A stretch of DNA of 64,000 nt from Diploscapter coronatus (taxonomy: Eukaryota > Nematoda > Chromadorea > Rhabditida > Rhabditidae): NCBI GenBank assembly GCA_964036155.1, contig OZ038422.1:24947201-25011200 (forward strand), read 5' to 3'. Every line of letters starts with the position of its first letter. Position 1 is the stretch's first letter. The translations under genes were made by a program, and so were the position numbers. The notes below the pieces were generated by a model, which saw nothing but the letters and a program-made list of their open reading frames with translations, was not told the origin of the DNA and did no database searches. Below are positions 1 to 10,800 of this stretch, piece by piece.

Positions 1-310
1 TTAACATATCTATTAGGAGTAAAGTCGGAATAGAATAGGTTGTGATCGAAGTTAGTATAGTTAGAAGACTGCATTAATATGGTTTTATGAGAGATGCAGT
101 AAGACTCACAAAGATAGAATAACATTGAACTTATATAATATTTCACATATTAATAAATAATGAGAATATGAAAATCATGGAATTTTAGGAAAATGAAGTA
201 TCAATTTTCTAAAAATATCATAAAACATCTCATAGCATTCTCTTTAAAATTATTATTTTTAGAAATTGTAAGAATCGCTTTTTATGCATTTTTGTTTTCA
301 AAAATATTAC

Positions 311-2108
311 CTGCAACGAAAAGCACAGATCCTCCTTAGTATATTCTCCTTTCTGAATCAATTTGGGTCCCCTCTCCTCGATGAAAGTCAGAATTCCCGA
401 GAAAGAGACATCCATGCCCTTGACCGTGTAGGGCAGTTCGAGGTACTTCGAGCCTGCAAATCTTCTTCTTTGAAGGGAAAAACATGAGATTTTGAATGTT
501 TATTTAAAAATTTCCTTTCAGAAATGCTATCCAGAAAACACTAGGGATATAAAGAAAAGTTGAAGCCTACTATCACAATTTTTCATATTCTTCTCTTCTT
601 TATGGACACAAATTAATAAATGATCAAGTTTCTCTTTTTTTTTTTTTTTTAAATAAACTATTTCTTATCACATCAAGTATTGAATTACAAATTATAATAA
701 AAAAGTTTAAAAACGAAATAAAATAACCTTTCTTAGCAGCCTGTTCGATGTTGTACCCCGGACTAGGATCGTTTGGAAGCATGATGCACCTAGCGAATCT
801 GTCCAGGCAATTCCCAACCGCGATGTCGATCGTCTCTCCGAATATACGGTAGCGCTGATTTGAATATGAGATAACCTAAACCTTCTTTTTATTTAGAATT
901 ATTTTATTGCGAAAAAACAGAAGAACTAATTTTCATTGAAAAATTTGTTATTTAATGGAAAATGAAACGTATCTCAGAAAGATATGGTTTTGAATGTCTA
1001 GATATTGAAGTTTATTTAGAATCACTATATTCTTAAGACGGCTGAAATTACTAGCATTTAGGAAAAAAGATTGTACATTACAGAAAAGTGAAACATATTC
1101 AAAAATAGCAATCCTAGATTTATCATAACTGGGTATTCATGATCTTTAAAATAAAAAAGATAAAATTGCAGTAATTCGAAAACCCACCTGAGTATTTCCT
1201 CCTGAGACATACAGTACGACAGGGTTTTCGGCTCCAGTGATCAATCGGCCCATTTCGATGTGGCCGACGCAGTGGTTGACCGGTAGAATCGGCACATTCC
1301 AGGCCTGAGACAATGTTCGAGCCACGATCGCTCCGACCTGAACATTTTGAATTTTCTTTTAGAAAATAAAACAATGAAGAGGAAGAAAAACTGAAAATTC
1401 AGATTCAAAACATTTTGCGAGTATTATTTGGTTGGTACCTGAAGCGGCGCCCCCATTCCTGGTCCTTTTGTGAAGGCAATACCATGGATCTCGACTTTAG
1501 GATCATGAATCTGAGCCTCGGCTAAAGCTTTGGACACGAGTTTGACGATCTGAAAAGGTTATTGTTTAGCCTGTAATTTTTTGTAAAAAGACGGCATAAT
1601 CAATACATTGATAATAGTTTCACTAATTTCTCCTGCATTCTTTAGAACCATATTCAATTTTCTTTAGTAAATTATATATTTTCAAGAAACGGTATTTTAG
1701 TTCCATTAACAATACTTTATCATTCGATTATTTCATCTCTTCATGAAACATATTCTATTTGTTTACAAAATTAGGAAAATTCCCACCTGCTGCCTATGAT
1801 GAACGGCGGTTTCGCTGGGTCGGAATCCCTCTCCCGGTGGGGCGTGGAACGTCTCTCGGGGATTTGCAAGCACAACCCCGTTTCTGATTATGCCGACCTG
1901 AAAAAGTTGAGGCTTAATTTCTAAATTTTGAAGCTTTTTTTAATACTAAATTACATGTATCGAGTCGTGATTTTTTACATTATTGAAAAAATCCAGTATT
2001 TCGAAAAAAATAGAAATCTTAATTTTAAAAAATCAATTTTAAAATTACCCCAATCTTATTAGCCGAACCCTCGATGCCGAGAACGCAAAATTCCGGATTA
2101 GCAGCCAT
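311..2108 (-). CDS. OSGEP: OSGEP/Kae1 (KEOPS tRNA t6A transferase), 5' part; runs off left edge
   Basis: This is the catalytic subunit of the KEOPS complex, which transfers threonylcarbamoyl to A37 of ANN-decoding tRNAs. Exons joined by phase are 2108-2049, 1897-1787, 1549-1439, 1337-1188, 875-728 and 453-311, giving 241 of the roughly 335 residues usual for the family. Visible landmarks are the metal-binding [11 protein letters not shown] block, [30 protein letters not shown] and [11 protein letters not shown]. The last exon seen stops at CFSLQ, where the family continues with ETVFAM, so the C-terminal third lies left of base 1; bases 1-310 look intronic. The start [20 protein letters not shown] fits family starts. 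The ATG lies only 13 nt after the stop of the LYR ORF in the same exon, so it is probably translated from a shared mRNA or after alternative trans-splicing at the acceptor near 2216. Confidence 0.95.
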
Positions 2109-2121
2109 TTTTTTCCCGCAA

Positions 2122-2441
2122 TCAGACAAATCTTCTCAACTCCAGCAGAGATTCGCCCTTCTTGAAGGCGCTTTGCAGTTCCTGTTTGGAATAGCGAATC
2201 CTGTAGAACTCTTCTCTGAAAATGAAAATGATTCATAGCTCAGCGGATAAGGGAGTTAATTTTTGTGATAATTTCTTGCAAGATATAATTTCCTTAGAAA
2301 AAATCATTCATTTTGCAAAAATAAAAAGATAATAAAATCCAACCTAATTCGATTGCAGAAATACTCCTTGTCTGTTAATTTCAGCGTTCTCGAGTAAGCG
2401 ATGAGTCTTTTGTAGAGCTTCAGCGTCTCGACACGATTCAT
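2122..2441 (-). CDS. LYR-motif microprotein (63 aa), first ORF of a bicistronic transcript with OSGEP
   Basis: Two exons, 2441-2344 and 2215-2122, encode 63 residues. The N-terminal half reads MNRVETLKLYKRLIAYSRTL and contains an LYK/LYR tripeptide. It is followed by DKEYFCNRIREEFYRIR and a basic, helical C-terminus ending ELLRR-like (ESLLELRRFV). LYR proteins are short three-helix mitochondrial factors that bind the acyl carrier protein and help assemble Fe-S proteins, respiratory complexes or mitoribosomes. Size and pattern resemble the mammalian MIEF1 upstream-ORF microprotein, but orthology is only a guess. TTTCAG lies immediately upstream (acceptor at 2445), three bases before the ATG, suggesting spliced-leader addition. 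No acceptor with a pyrimidine tract separates this stop from the OSGEP start. Confidence 0.75.
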
Positions 2442-4105
2442 CCACTGAAACTACAAAAATCGAGCTACGGCAATCTTAGGCGATTTAGATTTAACGCGAA
2501 GACGTTAACGTTAGATGAAGAAGTAGCGTGTAAAATGAGTTTTCTACCCTATCCTAACCATAAATATATTTCGTTATGTCGTGTTGACACATTAAACCAA
2601 AATAACTTAATTTTTTCCAAATATTAAAGATATTTTCTTTGAATGATACAAAAATTACAGGCATCAAAATTTGACTAAAATCATCGCAGTTTATTTCTGA
2701 AATGAAAAATACTCAAGTTGTGGCGTATAAATTAGGATCAAACTAATACACATGAAGTTCTAAAATTGAAGCAATGAAAAGTAGAAAATGCATTTGAAAT
2801 TTGACATTTTCTGTAACATAAAATATCAGATTTCAACTAGTCTAGGAAGTCGGAAGAAGATAATCATAGTTAATTGGGTAATTAACTCGTTATGACCCTA
2901 GTTAACTAATTATCTTTCCCAGCTTAATTAGAACCTGCAAAGATAAAACATCGATGAATAATCACAATGGGCGAATGAATGTTGTAGAAGAATTTATAAA
3001 ATGCACCCTTTTCGAAAAAAACGAGTGGATTTTACAAATTGTCCCAAAATGGTAAAAAAAGTATCATTGTGTCTTGGCATATGTGAATAAAATAATTGCT
3101 TTGAATCAAAATAACTAACAAATATGAAAAATAGAAATACTCTCTTATAAAGGGGAACAACACCGCTCTCCTTCATAAGATAGAAAGTGCGCGCATGCTT
3201 AGGAATATCGGGAACCAAATCGAGGATTGGTGCCAACATGGTGGTACCAAGAACACCATTTTTTGGTACCAAAACCCAAATTTTAGGTAAAATATCAGAT
3301 ATAGAAATGACTGATTCAACAGTATCAATTTAGAAAAATGAAAAATGGAAACGTTAAAAACCGTATGAATTTAATTGAGAAGTTGGTATATTTCCTTCTG
3401 GGGGCTTACATTTTCTATCGACAAAGAGGTTTTTCTTAGCAAAACGAACTCTCTAACTTCGAATAAATAGATGATGATCGATATTTAAGAGCCCCATCAA
3501 AAATGTTCGAAAAAAACGTTAAGAGAATAGGCCAAATTACCGGAGAAAATTGGTAAATCATTCAATATTTGATCGAAAATATACTGAATGATCCTAACAT
3601 ACAATTCAAACCTTCAACAATATTTAGAAGAAAAATGGAATCATAAATGAAGACAAACTTGTTTAAGAGGAGAGTTGTTTTTAAATTGAGTTGTTTACAT
3701 GAAATTTTTGTGTTTTAGTGAAACGTCTCAGTTTTTCGTAGGAAATCGTGAAAATATACGACGATTCACGTATGCTTCCGAGTTTTTTGTTTCGAGTGAC
3801 AAGGAATTTAGCATTCTCTTCCCTCGATTGGAAGATTACAAAAGTACGGTACTTCGAAAATTAAAATACAAGAAAATACCGTGATTTTTGGCATTTACTA
3901 CTTTTTGCGTGATATTCCGGAGACCTATTGTCAGACTTGCAAATAAAAAACTCGCAAAAATAATCATTATCTCTCAACCAATGATGAGGGATAGTGATCG
4001 AAAACAGGCTAGGGCTAAAAGTCATATCGCGAGTCTAGAACTTACAAGTCTGGACTTATCGTGATTTCTGGGGTTTTGTCCGGGATTTTTGCGGATCAGA
4101 ATGGA
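2442..4105. other. Intergenic, no gene seen
   Basis: AT-rich sequence between the LYR/OSGEP transcription unit and the 3' end of the PIP4P gene. It should hold the LYR/OSGEP promoter and the PIP4P 3' UTR. Short open frames occur on both strands but none shows splice-consistent extension or a recognisable domain. Confidence 0.6.
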
Positions 4106-6440
4106 TTAGATGGGTCCGAGCACGGTGCTGTTCTTGATCATGTAGAATCGGAGGAACTTGTACCCGGCCATAAGCGCGCATCCCAGCATGAAAATCGACA
4201 CCAGGTACATGAAACCCGAATGAGAGGCCTGAAAAATTCCTTTCTTAAATTAAGAAAAAATATGTGTCAGAGAAAATTTGATGTTTTATCAAAAAAGCAA
4301 AGATCTTTTTTCAAAATGAATAAAAATTGATTTCTATGTTTAAAAAAGTCACTAAACTCACAAGAATTATCTGACCCTAATAATAGCAAACTTTTATAAA
4401 AGAATTGAAATCATTTTTTAAATGGCTCATAGAAAAAGACACCGGGACACCGATGAGAAAAAGACACCGGATTTTCTAAGAAATAGTATGAGAAAGCAAG
4501 AGAAGAAAAGAAAAAAAGCCGGTGTCTTTTTCTATGAGCCTTTTAAGCCAATAGTTTCACAAATGGACGTACCGTACTGAGCGTGATGGTGAAAAGGATG
4601 ACGGCGAGTAGAAGGAGTGCGATTGTCAGCACCAGGTAGATGATCGAGCGACGACGGGCAAAGCCTCCGACAGAGGACCTGCAAATCGGTTGCCGTTTCA
4701 TTTGGAAAGTTTCATTTTTCGAAATTATCATATTTCGGAGGACGAGAGTGTAAATTACAGTTGATTAAAATACGAAAATATTTGCAAGTTGTTGAAACTT
4801 ACATAAAATTTAGCACACACACATGGCTAGGTGAAAATTTTCGAAATGTGTATGTGCGAATTTTTAAACTACTAAATAAAACTGTAAATTGCTATTTTGA
4901 ATAGGGTGAACAGTTGTGAATCGAATTATTCAACTTGCCAAAATTGGCTCAACTTTCTGAAAATCACATTGTAAAGAGAGGAAAAATCATAATGTCGTAA
5001 AATAGAATGTAAAATCTAGAAGCGTGCATTACAGAAAAAAAAAACTCACTGTGATTTGCAATGGGGACATTTAGCCAGCGAATTGGTGAGCGTGTTGAAG
5101 AGGAAGACCTCGTTGCAGTAGATGCAGGACACGCGGCACGAGCCTGCCGGTGCACGAATAGCCTGACCCTGATTCGAGCGCTGTTGGTCTGCAAACAAAC
5201 GATATGACTTTTTAACCTGAAAGCTATTTGTTTCTTATTTTTTTTAATACTTTTGCTCTTTAGTTTATTTTCTTTAGAACTGAGCCTTCAATACGATCAA
5301 TTAATGTTAGATAATGATAGAGTGAATAAAAGAAGCATTTGAAACGTAGTTTTTCTTTTAAACTTTGGTCATTCTAAAAAGGACAATATTTTTGCTATCA
5401 TTGTCGAAGTTCTCACTAAAATCATGCAAAATCGTTAACCTTATTTAAACTTTCGTAAAAAAACAGGTGGACCTCGCAAATTATTGCCAAAATGCTCGAG
5501 CAAATAATGTAAAACGATGAAACCTATTTTAAATATTAACCAACCCGAATAATTCTCCGAAGACAACGAGTTGCCGAGGGTGATGACTCTGCGACAGTTG
5601 CTGCGTGGACAGGCGATGCGCGTCGACGAGGCCTTGCAGATCAACAGACAGTTGCATGGACAGCGCACGTATCTGCAGAAATTGTGAATTTATGATAACT
5701 ATAGTATCCTGATTATTTGTTAGGTTTAAAAAGGTGAAACAAAACGTTTTCGGGGTAATATTGATGATGCTATGTTCTGTTATATTTAATCCTCCTACTT
5801 CTTTCCAGCGGGGGCAGGACGAATGGGCGTCGCCTCCTGACAGGAGGCGCACTTGACGACGTGCTGATTGTTGCGACCCTCCAACTCGATCGGCTCGTCG
5901 CACACGCGACACGCCACCGTTGCATCTGCAATAGTACGGTAAGAATATCGATTATTTTTGAAGTTTTATAAAGAGAAGAAAATGGATGAAATTATAGCAA
6001 AAACAAGAATGTTGGATTTCTTTGCAATTTTCAAAAATTAAACAAAATTCGACGTACTGCCCCCTCTCCTCGCATCGAAGGGTTCCTCGGTTCCGTTGAC
6101 GTTCCCAATCATCTCCTCATCGCCCATCACCGACTGGTGCGACTCCATGTACGTGGGGGATCTAAATATTTCATATTTTGAAAATTCTATTTTAAAAAAT
6201 CGGTAGTTTATTTTTTCAGCAATAAGTAAGAATATTTTGAAATCCTTTGAAGTAAAAAACGAGGCATATTTATTCACAGATTGAAAGAGCTTGCAATTTT
6301 TGGGGTATAGCGAAAGCTTGCTCATTCTGGCGAAGAAAAATAATAATATAAAAGGTGGACTTTTCTACAAATTTTCATCTGTGCTTCTTATTTTACCTGT
6401 CATCCCTGAGCAGAGGCATGTTCTCGTTGTCCCTGTCCAT
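4106..6440 (-). CDS. Phosphatidylinositol-4,5-bisphosphate 4-phosphatase (PIP4P1/2, TMEM55 family)
   Basis: Seven exons (6440-6397, 6161-6058, 5925-5799, 5672-5545, 5188-5050, 4678-4573, 4228-4106) give 256 residues, matching the family length of about 257. The enzyme removes the 4-phosphate of PI(4,5)P2 on late endosomes/lysosomes. A variable N-terminus with MPLL precedes zinc-finger-like cysteine pairs ([19 protein letters not shown]), the block [20 protein letters not shown], then CIYCNEVF and KCPHCKSQ, and two hydrophobic segments at the C-terminus. The proposed catalytic Cys-X5-Arg is present as CKASSTR. A lone acceptor TTTAG about 26 bp upstream of the ATG could be the trans-splice site. 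The last intron (4229-4572) carries a long inverted repeat. Confidence 0.93.
4424..4540. repeat. Inverted repeat in PIP4P intron (22-bp perfect arms)
   Basis: Bases 4424-4445 are the exact reverse complement of 4519-4540. Beyond one mismatch the stem could extend about five more pairs outward. The 73-bp spacer holds a second direct copy of most of the left arm (about 4455-4470) and an AG-rich tract. The whole structure lies inside an intron and does not touch the splice sites. It could be a degenerate foldback element or a structured RNA. Confidence 0.85.
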
Positions 6441-7864
6441 GATGGATTTGTTCCACAGTGATCAGACTAAATTCTTGATCCGACCTGATTCGCGCTCAAT
6501 ACGACTATCCACACACAATGCGCAGGCCGATTTGGCCAACTCCCTGAAACTAGAAAGTGATTGATCCAGGAAAAAAACTTGAAAATGCTGCTTTCAAAAA
6601 ATTTCGAGATTTAGAGAAGTGGTTTCAAATAAATAGAGATCAGACACATGATGAAATATAGCTGATGTAAGGGTAACTTTCCCGAGAAAATATAAAATTT
6701 CGATGGGCTTTTAAAGAAGGTGAAAAATAATCAAATTTCCAATTAGACAGCAACTTGTTGCAAGTCCTATCGATTACATCAAGAGCGAAAACATAAAACA
6801 TGACTTTTGAATCATCTGGTGGATTGATTTTTCGAACAATTTGAAAATTGTCGCCCTTGATTTTTAAAAGCGAACAGTCCAATATAATTCATTCCACCTC
6901 TAAAATGCCAAACCAGAATAGCAAAAATTGAGGTTTCAGCAATTTTGATAAAAATTATCAACGATTTTTCGGCCGCCGACCCTCGAAAGAAGGATCTAAT
7001 CGATAAAAATAGTGTGACTATTCGAGAAGGGCAGAGAAAAAGAGCGCTGGAAAATAGTATTATCATTTGAGTGAGTTGGGCGAGAAAAACGCGTAAACTA
7101 CACTCTCTATAATCACGCGCTGAAATATATTAGCTAAAAAACGACTAGGATATTCGAATTTCGATTTAACGAAACTTAAGCCAAATATTTTCAGCGCCAA
7201 ATAATATCTTTATCGATTAGTACGAAAAGAACTGAGGAAAAGAAAAAGGCAACAGACAGAAAAAAGACGAAAATTTTGAACCGAAAGTTCTACGAAAATG
7301 ACCATTAATATAATACACTCACAAAAGTGGGGAAATTTTGACGTTATGACGTTCATTTTTGAAAATAAACATTAAGCTTCGACGTCATACCCGAAAAAAT
7401 TAAATTAATACAAGTCGCAAAAGTGTTGGGGGAAAATCCAATCTAGCGACTTTAACAAATTCCCACAAAAACAGGAAGATCGGCGAGTTTCAAGAACGAT
7501 AAATATTTTTTAATTTCAAAAATTTTTGGAAATGTTCATAGAATAATTTTTTCCCAAAAATTTTCCTGAAAAATAGCTAGTGACTAATCAGAATTATGGC
7601 ATTATTATGGACGTTACTTGAAGAAAAATGAAAGACAAAACATCAAAAGAGAGTTTGCGAAAAACGACTACAATAAGTTGCATGAAACACAAACGAACCC
7701 GTGTCATTTTAGAGGCATAAATTAGAGATCAATATCTTAGTCAGGAAACAAAATAACTTGAATAGTGTCGAATTTTTGCGGCGCACTATGCAGGAGATCA
7801 AATTTGTGACGAGATCAGTTTTCAAAAAAAAAAATGTTTGATCTATTTTCGAACAACTTCTCCT
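6441..7864. other. Intergenic between PIP4P and the Notch gene
   Basis: AT-rich non-coding sequence with no supportable gene. It contains the PIP4P promoter side and the Notch 3' UTR. Confidence 0.6.
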
Positions 7865-10800
7865 TCAGATTTCAATGATGACCGACTTTTCGTCGTGCTC
7901 ATTTTCCGACTGATGGACGAAGTCCGGAGCGTCCAATTCCTCTTCAGAGCTCATCAGCGACTGCAGCGTGGCGAAATTGTAGAATGGCTGAATTTTTGAA
8001 GTTCATTATCTTAGTCCCAGTTTCGAGTCTCAATAGATACTGGATTTCTGCCAAAAATCAAGTTTAAAAAGCATAATAAAGGTTCAAATTTTGAAGATAT
8101 TTTTCATCGGTCTAGAACCTGTCGTTTCATCAATTTTTCAAGAAAATTTACAAAAAAACAATTTATTTTACAGGAGTTCTAATAATATTTGCAAACGAAT
8201 AAAAGTAGTGCGATGAATGAATGAAATTCAATAAAAAAAATTATAGGCGTACTGCTTTTATCCATTGTCTATAGTTTGCGAAATTAAAAAAATCCGTTGA
8301 AATTGTGCAACTCATGGTTCAAGGTTACCTTGTCGCTGCCGACGAGCGAGTTGTGCTTCTTATTTCTGGTCGAGTCCGCCTTCGAGAGTCTGGAATTGAA
8401 AAGTTTAAGACAAAATTTAAACCTGACTCAATTTCAAGAATGAATAAAATAAACCTAGGTCAAAGTAGTCTTTAGGTTGGTAAATTTCGAGTCTTAGTGA
8501 AGTTCAGCCCAGTTTTAACTCTTATGCATTTGTACCTGGAAGATTGCCTCGAGAGATTAACGACGGGGGTGGTTCTCAAATACGAGCCGATATTCGCGTA
8601 GCCACGACCCTCAGCCAATTCACACGGGGTCTGATTCTGGAATAATCAAAGATCAACCTATTGTTGCTTGAAGTATGTCTCAAAGATAGGTGCTTCATTC
8701 TGCATGTTACCATACTATTTCTGCCTGTTTAGAAATTACTTAATTTCAAAAAATAAGTTTCAAAGTATAACACTTCTAAGGCGTTTGCTTGGAATTTCAA
8801 TTTTTTTTTTGCGAAAAAAGCCGATGTAAAATTGACCATATCATTGAGCGGACTCCTCGTGGCGCCGGCCTCGACGAGCTGCCTCACCACTTCCAAATGG
8901 CCTTCCATTGCCGCGTAGTGCAGGGCGGTCTAAAAAGTTCATTTTAAAAAAATCATCGAAGATGTTTCTAAAAAAAAAAAAACATCTTTTTTTACTCTAG
9001 ATTTTTCTATAAATATTTGCGATTTTTCTTTCGAAATGGTCAATTTTCAAGGCTTTCTTTTCGAAAAATGGCAAATTTATAAATTCAACCTGCTCCTTGT
9101 GATCCTTGGCGTTGATTTCGGCGCCATGCTCGAGGAAGAGTTTCACCTTCCTCACGTTGCCCGCCTGTGCTGCGTAGTGCAGGGGCGCGCGTGAGGGGCC
9201 GGTGTGGGTTTCCTTAAGTTTTCCAAAAATCAATTCCAAATTCAGATAAATATAGAAGAAAAAGCCATAATTTTTACCAAGCAAAGCCATCTTTCTTGAA
9301 GAAAATAAAAATTTGAAAAAGACAAATGAATTTTACTCCATTGACATTAGGAATCATCGGTCCCATCAGACTCGCTCCCGCGTTGATGAGCTTCGAGGCG
9401 ATCGTGTCGTGGAACAGCTCGTCCTGAGCTGCCACGCACAGGGCAGAGCGACCAGACCTGTCCACTTCGTTTATCTGCAACTCGGAAAATCGATCAAATT
9501 CATCTTTTTCCAACACAATTTATCGTAAAAAATCAATAAAATCACAGCAATCCAAAGATATTTCCTAACCTCCTTGACGACCCTCTTGTCCTTGAGCAGC
9601 AATCCGACGATGGTGTCGTTGAGACTCTGAACGGCGACATGAAGGACGGATCGATCGTTCGAGTCGATCAGCGAGGGGTCGGCCCCGTGGTCGAGCAGAT
9701 ACTGCACCACGGACGTCCAGTCCTTGCGCGACACCGCCACGTGCAGCGGCGTGCGGAAGTCTGCAAAAATAGCAATTAGAATATTTGGAATATGGTAATT
9801 AGCAGCCCTGATAAATAATTAGTCTCGTTTTCTGAAAAATGAAACTCGAAATAAAAGATTATATATGCATCAAAACATCGCCATAAAGACGAGCAGCTGT
9901 ACAAGATAATGATACGTGAGAATGTGTTTGAAATAGTCTATCAGCAAAAATCTATTTTAAAAATCCGAAATTCTTGATTTTGCCAATATTCTTTTCAATC
10001 CAAAAATTGCCGACCCTCGTCCTGCCAATTGACATGGGCTCCGTTTTTGACGAGCAGCTCGAGATCCTTCATCAGCACCGGCGTCTTTTTCTTCTTCCTC
10101 TCCTTGCCACGCTCCCATGTCGACGCCTTTTCCGATGATAATCTGGATAATTTTTCAAAGTAATCAAAATCGGCATATTTTCAAATCTATTTCCTCAGAA
10201 GGGTATGCACCTCAGATATTACACTTTATTATTTCTTTCAAAAGAAAAGGAAAAGTTCGTATTTGTTCAAGATAGATTTTTTTTCTTCAAAATCCGATGT
10301 TTCAGACAATTTTTCTGATTTACAGAAAAAAAAAACAATATTCTAGAAGAATTAAATTTGTTTATGTTAAAGGTTATAAAATTCTATTTGAACTTTTCAA
10401 AGAGAAAAGATTTACCTTCCCGCATCCTGTCTGACCTCGTCGGCTTCGGTCTTCCCCAGGAGGAGGCAGAAGAGAGGCGTCCAGCCGTGCGGCCCCACAG
10501 CGTTCACTGTCAATCTGCTCACGGGGCACGTGATGCCCGAAGTCGAGGCTGCCTGAACAAAAGATTCTTTCGGAAAAATCTCAGTTAATTTCAAATTTCA
10601 AATGTCTAGTCTCTCCAATACAATAAACCTAATTATTAACGAGACTTTTAAGAATCTTCCGAAACTTGTTTGAAAAATAAAGAAAGTATTGTTTAGATTT
10701 ATGGGCACTTTCACGATAGAGTAGTAGAGAGATTCACTATATAGGTTCATCGAAACTTATTTCGAAAATATTGAAAAATTTAGAGACATTTTCGCTGAGA

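Noticed and set aside
3230..3275. GGTACC-containing palindromic stretch
   Set aside because: Short and imperfect; no second copy or element boundaries seen.
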